Made by a program: the position numbers and the translations under genes. Below are positions 6,135 to 12,909 of a stretch of DNA of 14,627 nucleotides, piece by piece. Each line of letters opens with the position of its first letter. The stretch's first letter is position 1. The notes beneath the pieces were generated by a model. That model saw only the letters and a list, made by a program, of their open reading frames with translations. It was not told where the DNA came from and searched no databases. This DNA comes from JAVEDQ01 sp035468175 (GTDB taxonomy: Bacteria > Actinomycetota > Actinomycetes > Frankiales > Frankiaceae), in contig DATITC010000072.1 in assembly GCA_035468175.1 (NCBI GenBank), positions 1 through 14,627 of the forward strand. The letters run 5' to 3'.

Positions 6135-6977
6135 ATGCAGTCCTGGACGGTCGTCGTGCCGGTCAAACTGCTGGAATCCGCGAAGACCCGGCTCGCCCGC
6201 GAGGATCGCGCCGCCTTGGCCCTCGCCATGGCCGCGGACACGGTGGCGGCGGCGTCGGCCTGTGCCGCGGTGGCGTCCGTTCTCGTCGTCACCGACGACG
6301 TCAGAGCGGCGGCGGCTCTCGCGGGCGCGGCGGACGTCGTCCCCGACGTCCCCGCCCGAGGGCTCAACCCGGCCCTTGCCCATGGTGCCCACGTCGCCGC
6401 CGGTCGGCGACCCTCCGACGGCATCGTCGCGCTCGCGGCGGACCTGCCATCGCTGACCGCGCATCACCTCGAGATCGCGCTGACGGCGGCGGAGGGAGTG
6501 GCCCGCGGGCTGGTGGCCGACGCCGTCGGGAAGGGCACGGTGCTGCTCAGCGCGGCCCCCGGGATCGCGTTGGAACCCCGCTTCGGAGCAGACAGCCGCG
6601 TCGCCCACCGCGCGGCCGGCGTCATCGACCTGACCGACGACCTGGGCGACACGGTGCGGGGGCTCCGGCGCGACGTCGACACCCTCGACGACCTCCAGGA
6701 CGCCCGTCGCATCGGCCTGGGCCCCGCCACCGTGCGTGTGCTCCACGGCAGCGGGGCGGTGCACGTGCAGGCGACCGTGCGGGACTGGGACGAGCAGTCC
6801 GCGTCCGGGACCGCCGTGACGGACGACGGAACGCTCGTCGCGCTGGCGCCGGGGAGTCGACTGGCCGGCAGCCTGCGCCGACTCCGCCCCGGCCAGCGGG
6901 TACGCGTGACCCGTTCCGGGGAGAATTCACGTGTCATCGGACTGGTCACCGAATCCGTCGAATGCGAGCTGGGCTGA
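6135..6977 (+). CDS. cofC: 2-phospho-L-lactate/phosphoenolpyruvate guanylyltransferase with extra C-terminal OB-like domain
   Basis: CofC (FbiD in mycobacteria) couples GTP to phosphoenolpyruvate or 2-phospholactate to form the guanylylated intermediate that CofD/FbiA transfers during coenzyme F420 synthesis. Residues 1-195 form the nucleotidyltransferase: VVPVKLLESAKTRL (7-20), GLNPAL (76-81), ALAADLPSL (99-107), GKGTVLL (132-138), FGADSRVAH (150-158) and DVDTLDDLQDA (180-190). The usual PDxxGTGT stretch reads DAVGKGTV here. The protein is 280 residues against about 210-220 for the family. Residues 208-275 add a separate domain with VRDWDEQSASGTAVTDDGT and LRRLRPGQRVRV, which resembles the divergent cold-shock/OB-fold proteins of actinobacteria but lacks the aromatic RNP motifs. 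ATG 6135 follows a leaderless-type -10 and diverges from plsC across 64 bp. Confidence 0.9.
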   Translation: MQSWTVVVPVKLLESAKTRLAREDRAALALAMAADTVAAASACAAVASVLVVTDDVRAAAALAGAADVVPDVPARGLNPALAHGAHVAAGRRPSDGIVALAADLPSLTAHHLEIALTAAEGVARGLVADAVGKGTVLLSAAPGIALEPRFGADSRVAHRAAGVIDLTDDLGDTVRGLRRDVDTLDDLQDARRIGLGPATVRVLHGSGAVHVQATVRDWDEQSASGTAVTDDGTLVALAPGSRLAGSLRRLRPGQRVRVTRSGENSRVIGLVTESVECELG

Positions 6978-6998
6978 CGCTGCGGCACCCGAGCGAGC

Positions 6999-7011
6999 GT
7001 TCACGTTGACC
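6999..7011 (+). promoter_or_regulatory. Possible PHO-box-like / -35-like element upstream of ppk1
   Basis: GTTCACGTTGACC combines one good match to the GTTCACC unit of actinobacterial PhoP boxes with a TTGACC hexamer like a -35. A second direct-repeat unit at the usual 11-nt spacing is not evident, and no good -10 lies 16-18 nt downstream of TTGACC; CAAGAT (7015-7020) is the nearest -10-like hexamer. ppk is phosphate-regulated in Streptomyces, which is why this deserves a mention. Confidence 0.25.
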
Positions 7012-7056
7012 TGGCAAGATGCGCAACACCACACACGACAGGAAGGGACGACTCCT

Positions 7057-9258
7057 ATGAGCGCCCTGCCGGACGAACGGGTGCATCGCAAGCCGCGGTC
7101 GGCCCTGCTGGAACCACTCGACCTGCCGAAGGCGCCGCCAAGCGATCCCGACCTGCCGCAGGACCGCTTCCTCAACCGCGAGGTCAGCTGGCTGGAGTTC
7201 AACGGCCGGGTTCTGCAGCTGGCGGAGGACCCGACCACGCCGCTGCTCGAACGGGTCAAGTTCCTCGCCATCTTCGCCGGCAACCTCGACGAGTTCTTCA
7301 TGGTCCGGGTCGCTGGACTCAAGCGTCGTGCGGCCGCGCGGCTCGGCGTCCGCAGCGCCGACGGACTGTCGGTCCGGGAGCAGCTCGAGAAGATCAGCGA
7401 ACGCACCAGTGAGCTCATGGAGCGCCAGGCCCGCTGCTTCATCGACACGGTCGGGCCTGCCCTGACCAAGCAGGGCATCCGCGTCGCGCACTGGGACGAG
7501 CTCGACGACGACCAGCACGCGCGGCTCCGCGAGTACTTCTCCGAGCAGGTCTTCCCGGTGCTGACGCCCCTCGCCGTCGACCCGGCCCACCCGTTCCCCT
7601 ATATCTCCGGGTTGTCGCTGAACCTGGCCGTCATGGTTCGGGACCCGGCCGAGGAGACCGAGCACTTCGCCCGCATCAAGGTGCCGCCGAACGTGCCCCG
7701 TCTCGTGTCCGTCGCGGACGAGGGCAGCACCGCAACCTTCGTGCCCCTCGAAGAGCTCATCGGTGCCCACCTGCCGCAGCTCTTCCCGGGCCTGGAGGTC
7801 GTCGACTGGCACGTTTTCCGCGTCACCCGCAACCAGGACATCGAGGTCGAGGAGGACGAGGCCGAAGACCTGCTACGGGCCCTCGAACGTGAGCTGGCCC
7901 GTCGCCGTTTCGGTCCCGCCGTCCGGCTCGAAGTAGAGGAGGACATCGACGACAAGATCCTCGACGTCCTGCTCCGGGAACTCGAGGTCGACAAGCGCGA
8001 CGTCTACCGGGTGCCCGGCGGATTGCTGGACCTGTCGACGCTGTGGGCCCTCTACGACATCGACCAGACCGAGTTGAAGGACGCCGCGCACGTCGGCGTC
8101 ACGCACCCCAGGCTGGCCGGCGGCGACGGCGAACCCGCGCCGAACTTCTTCAGCGTCCTCCAGGAGTGCGACGTCCTGCTGCACCACCCGTACGACTCCT
8201 TCGCGACGAGCGTGCAGCGCTTCATCGAGCAGGCGGCGGCCGACCCGCACGTCCTCGCCATCAAGCAGACGCTGTACCGGACCTCCGGTGACTCACCGAT
8301 CGTCGAGGCGCTCATCGATGCGGCCGAGGCCGGCAAGCAGGTCGTGGTCCTCGTCGAGATCAAGGCGCGGTTCGATGAGAGCGCGAACATCCGGTGGGCG
8401 CGTGCGTTGGAGCAAGCGGGCTGCCACGTCGTCTACGGCCTGATCGGACTCAAGACGCACTGCAAGGCAGCCCTCGTCGTCCGGCAGGAACGCGGTCAGA
8501 TCCGCCGCTACTGCCACGTCGGCACCGGCAACTACAACCCGAAGACGGCCCGGCTCTACGAGGACGTCGGGTTGCTCACCTCGGACCCGCAACTCGGTGC
8601 CGACCTGACCGACCTGTTCAACGTGCTGACCGGCTACAGCCGGCAGACCGACTACCGCACCATCACGACCGCGCCGACGCGGCTGCGCGACACCATCATC
8701 GACCGCATCGAGAACGAGGCACGCGCCGCCCGCGAGGGTCGGCCGGCCGGCATCCGCATGAAGATGAACGCCCTCGTCGACGAGCAGGTCATCGACGCGC
8801 TGTACCGGGCCTCGCGGGACGGCGTTCGGATCGAATGCCTGGTCCGCGGTATCTGCGCGCTGCGCCCGGGCATCAAAGGCCTTTCCGAAACGGTGACGGT
8901 GCGCTCCATTCTCGGCCGCTTCTTGGAGCACAGCCGGGTGTTCCACTTCGAGGCGGCCGGCGAGTGGTGGATGGGCAGCGCCGACATGATGCACCGCAAC
9001 CTCGATCGGCGGATCGAGACGCTCATCCGGGTGCACGGCCAGGACCAGCATGACGAGCTCTCCGCCATGCTCGACCTCGCGTTCTCGCCTCGCATCTCGG
9101 CGTGGACGCTGGCCGCGGACGGCACCTGGCACCGCCATCACCGCATGCCGGAGGGCAAGGACCAGCCCGTCGGCGCGTCCGACCAGGACGACCCGTACAC
9201 CATCGACTACCAGGGCGAGCTGGCCGCGCTCACCTTCCTGCGCTCGGATCACAGTTGA
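7057..9258 (+). CDS. ppk1: Polyphosphate kinase 1
   Basis: PPK1 reversibly polymerises the ATP gamma-phosphate into inorganic polyphosphate. The 733-residue protein has the N-terminal NREVSWLEFNGRVL segment, a head domain with VFPVLTPLAVDPAHPFPYIS, and the two phospholipase-D-like C-terminal domains. The autophosphorylated histidine is in LKTHCKAALV (His468), followed by YCHVGTGNYNPKT; ARFDESANIRWA precedes it, and the second catalytic histidine is in SADMMHRNLDRRIE (His646). The frame is open upstream to 6931 and beyond the cofC stop, but ATG 7057 has GGAAGGG (7041-7047) at 9 nt and gives a normal N-terminus. The 79-bp gap after cofC can hold its promoter. The next gene, a CYTH-CHAD protein, overlaps its stop codon, pointing to a polyphosphate-linked operon. 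Confidence 0.97.
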   Translation: MSALPDERVHRKPRSALLEPLDLPKAPPSDPDLPQDRFLNREVSWLEFNGRVLQLAEDPTTPLLERVKFLAIFAGNLDEFFMVRVAGLKRRAAARLGVRSADGLSVREQLEKISERTSELMERQARCFIDTVGPALTKQGIRVAHWDELDDDQHARLREYFSEQVFPVLTPLAVDPAHPFPYISGLSLNLAVMVRDPAEETEHFARIKVPPNVPRLVSVADEGSTATFVPLEELIGAHLPQLFPGLEVVDWHVFRVTRNQDIEVEEDEAEDLLRALERELARRRFGPAVRLEVEEDIDDKILDVLLRELEVDKRDVYRVPGGLLDLSTLWALYDIDQTELKDAAHVGVTHPRLAGGDGEPAPNFFSVLQECDVLLHHPYDSFATSVQRFIEQAAADPHVLAIKQTLYRTSGDSPIVEALIDAAEAGKQVVVLVEIKARFDESANIRWARALEQAGCHVVYGLIGLKTHCKAALVVRQERGQIRRYCHVGTGNYNPKTARLYEDVGLLTSDPQLGADLTDLFNVLTGYSRQTDYRTITTAPTRLRDTIIDRIENEARAAREGRPAGIRMKMNALVDEQVIDALYRASRDGVRIECLVRGICALRPGIKGLSETVTVRSILGRFLEHSRVFHFEAAGEWWMGSADMMHRNLDRRIETLIRVHGQDQHDELSAMLDLAFSPRISAWTLAADGTWHRHHRMPEGKDQPVGASDQDDPYTIDYQGELAALTFLRSDHS

Positions 9259-10772
9259 TCGAGACCGCCCGTGAGGACGAACTGAAGTTCACCGTGCACG
9301 CCCTGTTCGCCCTCCCCGAGTTGAGCGACCCCGAGCGCGGGGTCGCCGCGGTGCAGCCGCGGCCTGCCCAGAACCTGCGGGCCACCTACCACGACGCCCC
9401 GGACCTGCGGCTCGCCCGCGAGGGCATCACGCTGCGCCACCGCAGTGGCGAGGGCTCGCCGGTCTGGACGTTGAAGCTGCCCGCCGGCAGTACGACGCCC
9501 GAGCCCGGGAGCGGGCTGAGCCGGGACGAGCTGAGCATCCCCGGCCCGGCCCGTGAGGTGCCGGCCGAACTGCAGAGCCTGCTCGTCGCCTGGCTGCGGG
9601 GGTCTCATCTGGCGCCGGTGGCGACACTGCGGACCCAGCGCACGCTCTCGGTGCTGTGCGGTGCCGAGGGCGAGGAGCTCGCCCAGGTCGTCGACGACTC
9701 CGTGTCGGTGCTCGAGGGACGTCGGGTGCTCGAGCGCTTCCGCGAGATCGAGGTCGAGCTCACCGGATTGACCGTCGAGGCCCGCTCCGAGCTCCGGCGG
9801 CGGCTGACCGAGGCGGGTGCCTCCGAGTCCGACCCGCTGCCCAAGGTGGTGCGCGCGCTCGGCCCCCGCGCGGTCGCCCCGGGGGAGGTGCCGCGATCCC
9901 AGACCGTGCGCTCCTCGGACCCCGCCGGCGCCCTGGTCACCGCCGCGGTGCGGACCAGCGTGCGACGGCTGTTGCTCGCCGACATCGGCGTGCGGCGCAA
10001 GCAGGAAGACGCGGTCCACCAGATGCGCGTCGCGTGCCGGCGCCTGCGCAGCGACTTGAAGACCTTTCGGCCGCTGATCGAGCCGCTCTGGGGCGAGTCC
10101 CTGCGCACGGAGTGCGCGTGGCTGGCCGGCTGCCTCGGGGACGCCCGCGACCTCGAGGTGCTGCGCGCCCGCCTGCGCGACGTCGTCGACGCCGAACCGA
10201 CGCTGCCCTACGACACCGCGGCCTTCGCCCGGCTCGACGACGTGCTGGCCCGCCGCGAGGAGACAGCGCTCGCCTCCGCCGCCGCAGCGCTGGACTCCGA
10301 GCGCTACCTGCGGCTGCTCGACGTGCTGGTCGATGCGGCACGGGAACCGGTCCTGTCCCCGGCCGCGGAGCAGCGCTGCTCGAAGGTGCTTCCGCCGCTG
10401 GTACGGAAGTCCTGGACCGCGCTTTCGAAGCTGGCCGACCGGCTGCACCCCGGAGATCCGGACGATGACTGGCACGAGGCGCGGATCAAGGCCAAGCAGG
10501 CCCGCTACGCCGCCGAAGCGGTGGTCGACGTCCTCGGGCGACCGGCGGCCCGGCTCAGCAGCGCCGCGAAGAACGTGCAGGAGGTACTCGGCGAGCACCA
10601 GGACGGGGCGATCGCCGCGGAAACCCTCGTCGGCCTCGCCGCCGAGCGGCCGGATGACGCGGGCCTCGCCTTCGTCGCGGGTCGACTCGCCGAGTGGAAC
10701 CGCGGAGACGTCGCCCGAACCCGTCGGGAGTTCCCGGCGGTGTGGAAGAAGGCTTCGAGAGCGGCCCGCTGA
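9255..10772 (+). CDS. CYTH and CHAD domain protein (polyphosphate-associated)
   Basis: The 505-residue protein has an N-terminal CYTH/triphosphate-tunnel domain (about 1-205) with the ExExK signature as EDELK (Glu7, Glu9, Lys11) and tunnel-like strands ITLRHR, WTLKLP and IEVELT. A C-terminal CHAD domain (about 230-500) has the conserved helices AVHQMRVACRRLRS (His255) and DDWHEARIKAKQARYAAE (His407). CYTH enzymes act on triphosphates or short polyphosphate; CHAD domains are basic, histidine-rich helical domains that bind polyphosphate granules. Directly following ppk1, this points to polyphosphate binding or turnover, though the exact reaction is inferred. The TTG 9255 start overlaps the ppk1 stop as TTGA with no Shine-Dalgarno, so translation probably depends on coupling. 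The open frame further upstream lies inside ppk1 and is not used. Confidence 0.88.
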   Translation: MIETAREDELKFTVHALFALPELSDPERGVAAVQPRPAQNLRATYHDAPDLRLAREGITLRHRSGEGSPVWTLKLPAGSTTPEPGSGLSRDELSIPGPAREVPAELQSLLVAWLRGSHLAPVATLRTQRTLSVLCGAEGEELAQVVDDSVSVLEGRRVLERFREIEVELTGLTVEARSELRRRLTEAGASESDPLPKVVRALGPRAVAPGEVPRSQTVRSSDPAGALVTAAVRTSVRRLLLADIGVRRKQEDAVHQMRVACRRLRSDLKTFRPLIEPLWGESLRTECAWLAGCLGDARDLEVLRARLRDVVDAEPTLPYDTAAFARLDDVLARREETALASAAAALDSERYLRLLDVLVDAAREPVLSPAAEQRCSKVLPPLVRKSWTALSKLADRLHPGDPDDDWHEARIKAKQARYAAEAVVDVLGRPAARLSSAAKNVQEVLGEHQDGAIAAETLVGLAAERPDDAGLAFVAGRLAEWNRGDVARTRREFPAVWKKASRAAR

Positions 10773-10773
10773 G

Positions 10774-11778
10774 ATGGTCGGCAGGAAGACACGCAGAAGG
10801 CGGGCGCGCGCGGCGCGACCGAAGGCACCCTTCCGACGAACGCGTCTCGCGGTCCCTCCGCCGGAGGCGAAGGTGCTGGCCGCGGGCGGCGTCGTCTGGC
10901 GGGCCGCGAACGGCGACCCGCGGCCGACGCGCAGCGAGGACGTCGAGGTCGCGGTCGTGCACCGACCCAAGTACGACGACTGGTCGTTGCCGAAGGGCAA
11001 GGTCGATCCGGGCGAGCAGCTGGTCGTCGCCGCGCGCCGGGAGGTGGCCGAGGAGACCGGCTTATCGGCAACCTGCGGCCGGGTGGTCGGCGAGCAGCGC
11101 TATCCGGTGGCCGCCGGTCCGAAATTCGTCCGCTACTGGGCGATGCACGACGTCACCGGCACGTTCGAGGCCCAGGACGAGGTCGACGTGTTGCGCTGGC
11201 TCCCGCTCGCCGCCGCCGCTGCGTGCGTCGACTACCCGCACGACCGAGGGCTGCTGAACTCCTTCGCGGTCTTGCCACCGGCAACGACCACCGTGCTCGT
11301 CGTCCGGCACGGACAGGCCGGCAGCAAGAAGAACTGGAAGGCGGACGACCTGCTCCGGCCGCTGGACCCGACCGGGTCGACGTCAGCCCAGCGCCTCGCC
11401 TCCGTCGCGTCCTGCTACCGGCCGCGGCGAGTGCTCAGCGCGGAACCGGTGCGGTGCCTGCAGACGGTGCAGCCGACCGCCGCCCGGATCGGGGTGCCGA
11501 TCGAGGTCGAACCGACGCTCGGCAAGGTCGCTGCCGGTAACGACGCGCGGTCCGCGATCCGGCTGGTACGCAGCCTGGTCGCCGAGGGGGCTCCGGCGAT
11601 GCTGTGCAGCCAGGGTGAAGTGATCCCGGATCTGATCCGCGGACTGGCCGAGGGTGGCGAGGTGCGACTGGGCACGTTGAACGCCCGCAAGGGCAGTGTC
11701 TGGGCGCTGTCGTTCGCCGACGGCCGGCTGATCGACGCCGACTACCTCCCCGACCTGGCGCCGGCTGTTCCCGCCTGA
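10774..11778 (+). CDS. mutT1: MutT1-like Nudix hydrolase fused to histidine phosphatase domain
   Basis: The 334-residue protein has the two-domain layout of mycobacterial MutT1, which hydrolyses 8-oxo-dGTP/8-oxo-GTP and diadenosine polyphosphates. The Nudix domain carries the full box GKVDPGEQLVVAARR then EVAEETGL (75-97), preceded by YDDWSLPK. The histidine-phosphatase domain begins VLVVRHGQAGSKKNW with nucleophile His179 and ends with the MutT1-type CSQGEVIPDLI and ARKGSVWALS motifs. ATG 10774 lies 1 bp after the CYTH-CHAD stop. An alternative start is GTG 10873, which has GGAGG 5 nt upstream and would remove an Arg-rich 33-residue leader; M. tuberculosis MutT1 has a shorter leader of about 17 residues, so both remain possible. 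The position after ppk1 is conserved in mycobacteria. Confidence 0.92.
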   Translation: MVGRKTRRRRARAARPKAPFRRTRLAVPPPEAKVLAAGGVVWRAANGDPRPTRSEDVEVAVVHRPKYDDWSLPKGKVDPGEQLVVAARREVAEETGLSATCGRVVGEQRYPVAAGPKFVRYWAMHDVTGTFEAQDEVDVLRWLPLAAAAACVDYPHDRGLLNSFAVLPPATTTVLVVRHGQAGSKKNWKADDLLRPLDPTGSTSAQRLASVASCYRPRRVLSAEPVRCLQTVQPTAARIGVPIEVEPTLGKVAAGNDARSAIRLVRSLVAEGAPAMLCSQGEVIPDLIRGLAEGGEVRLGTLNARKGSVWALSFADGRLIDADYLPDLAPAVPA

Positions 11779-11807
11779 GCGCGTGCCCGCCTCGCACCTG
11801 CTCGCCT

Positions 11808-11828
11808 GAACAGGTTCCGCCTTGAACC
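11808..11828. promoter_or_regulatory. Inverted repeats GAAC-N2-GTTC and GGTTC-N6-GAACC upstream of the dehydrogenase
   Basis: Two overlapping dyads share one arm: GAAC (11808-11811) with GTTC (11814-11817), and GGTTC (11813-11817) with GAACC (11824-11828). They lie just upstream of the -10-like TAGGCT. This is where a regulator could bind, although the arms are only 4-5 bp. The second dyad could also form a weak hairpin after mutT1, but no U-tract follows. Confidence 0.35.
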
Positions 11829-11834
11829 CCGGAA

Positions 11835-11840
11835 TAGGCT
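11835..11840 (+). promoter_or_regulatory. -10 element of the alcohol dehydrogenase gene (leaderless type)
   Basis: TAGGCT fits TANNNT and ends 7 nt before ATG 11848, placing the likely transcription start at or one base before the start codon. No Shine-Dalgarno is present between it and the ATG (CGCCGGT). No clear -35 is seen, and the GAACC repeats occupy that area. Confidence 0.45.
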
Positions 11841-11847
11841 CGCCGGT

Positions 11848-12897
11848 ATGCGCGCTACGGTTCTGCACGCCCCCGGTGACATCCGGCTGGAGACCGTCGA
11901 CGACCCGACGATCCTCGCCCCGACCGACGCGATCGTGCGCGTCGTGGCTGCCTGCGTCTGCGGATCGGACCTGTGGCCGTACCGAGGGATCGGTGCCCAG
12001 ACCGGACCGGCGCGGATCGGGCACGAGTTCGTAGGCTTCGTCGAAGAGGTGGGCTCCGAGGTCGGCCGGGTACGCCCGGGCATGTTCGTCATCGCCCCCT
12101 TCGCCTACAGCGACGGGACCTGCGTCCACTGCCGGCACGGTATTCAGACCTCCTGCTCGGCCGGCGGTTTCTGGGCGCACCCCGACCGCGCCGGGCTCCC
12201 CGTCGACGGTGGTCAGGGCGAGTTCGTTCGGGTCCCGCTCGCCGACGGCACCCTGGTCACGACGCCGGAACCGCCGGCCGAGGCCATGATCCCGAGTCTG
12301 CTCACCCTCTCCGACGTGATGGGCACGGGCCACCACGCGGCCTACTCGGCCGGGGTGACCCGTGGAACCACCGTGGTCGTGGTGGGCGACGGGGCGGTCG
12401 GGCTCTGCGCGGTGCTCGCCGCGAAGCGGCTGGGCGCCGAGCAGATCATCGCCATGTCGCGGCACGCCGACCGGCAGGCCCTCGCCACCTCGTTCGGTGC
12501 CACTGATCTCGTCGCCGAGCGCGGTGACGCGGGCGTCAACACGGTGCGCGAGCTCACCGGCGGGATCGGTGCGGACGCGGTGCTGGAGTGCGTCGGCACC
12601 AAGGAGTCGATGGAGCAAGCCATCCGCTGCACCAGACCCGGCGGTCGGGTGGGGTACGTCGGCATGCCTGCCGGCGGGCCGGAACTGCCGATCGGGCTGC
12701 TGTTCCGGCGCAACATCACCGTCGGCGGAGGCGTCGCACCCGTCCGGGCATACCTCCCCGATCTGCTCGGGGACGTACTCGCCGGCTCGCTCGACCCCGG
12801 TTCGGTCTTCGATCTGCGCCTACCGCTGGAGTCGGTGGCCGAGGGCTACGCGGCGATGGACGAGCGGCGGGCGGTCAAGGCGCTGCTCCAGCCCTGA
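11848..12897 (+). CDS. Zinc-dependent alcohol dehydrogenase family protein (MDR superfamily)
   Basis: This 349-residue medium-chain dehydrogenase would oxidise or reduce an unknown alcohol/aldehyde with NAD(P). Catalytic-zinc ligands are visible: Cys38 in CVCGSD and His59-Glu60 in GHEFVG. The structural-zinc loop reads SDGTCVHCRHGIQTSC, with Asp in place of the first of the usual four cysteines. The Rossmann motif VVVVGDGAVGLCAV follows, and MSRHADR after the second strand places an Arg where NADP-preferring enzymes often have a basic residue, so NADP use is possible. The C-terminus VKALLQP is typical. It follows mutT1 after 69 bp but has its own leaderless-type -10 and nearby inverted repeats, so it is probably transcribed separately. 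It converges on hup with a 12-bp gap. The substrate cannot be read from the sequence. Confidence 0.87.
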   Translation: MRATVLHAPGDIRLETVDDPTILAPTDAIVRVVAACVCGSDLWPYRGIGAQTGPARIGHEFVGFVEEVGSEVGRVRPGMFVIAPFAYSDGTCVHCRHGIQTSCSAGGFWAHPDRAGLPVDGGQGEFVRVPLADGTLVTTPEPPAEAMIPSLLTLSDVMGTGHHAAYSAGVTRGTTVVVVGDGAVGLCAVLAAKRLGAEQIIAMSRHADRQALATSFGATDLVAERGDAGVNTVRELTGGIGADAVLECVGTKESMEQAIRCTRPGGRVGYVGMPAGGPELPIGLLFRRNITVGGGVAPVRAYLPDLLGDVLAGSLDPGSVFDLRLPLESVAEGYAAMDERRAVKALLQP

Positions 12898-12909
12898 CCG
12901 CGGGCTACG

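Noticed and set aside
6071..6424. N-terminal extension of plsC by 118 residues
   Set aside because: It is antisense to the start of cofC and shows no acyltransferase resemblance; a GTG at 6070 gives a normal N-terminus.
9249..11000. A 583-residue open frame on the minus strand
   Set aside because: It is antisense to the CYTH-CHAD and MutT1 genes, has no recognisable motif and low-complexity RRG/GRR content.
11808..11817. GAACAGGTTC as a LexA/SOS box
   Set aside because: The actinobacterial SOS box has GAAC and GTTC separated by 4 nt; here the gap is 2 nt.
11383..12618. A 411-residue open frame on the minus strand
   Set aside because: It covers the ends of two well-supported plus-strand genes and their promoter region in antisense, with no family motif.
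12898..12909. Terminator between the dehydrogenase and hup
   Set aside because: Only 12 bp separate the convergent stops and no hairpin is visible there.
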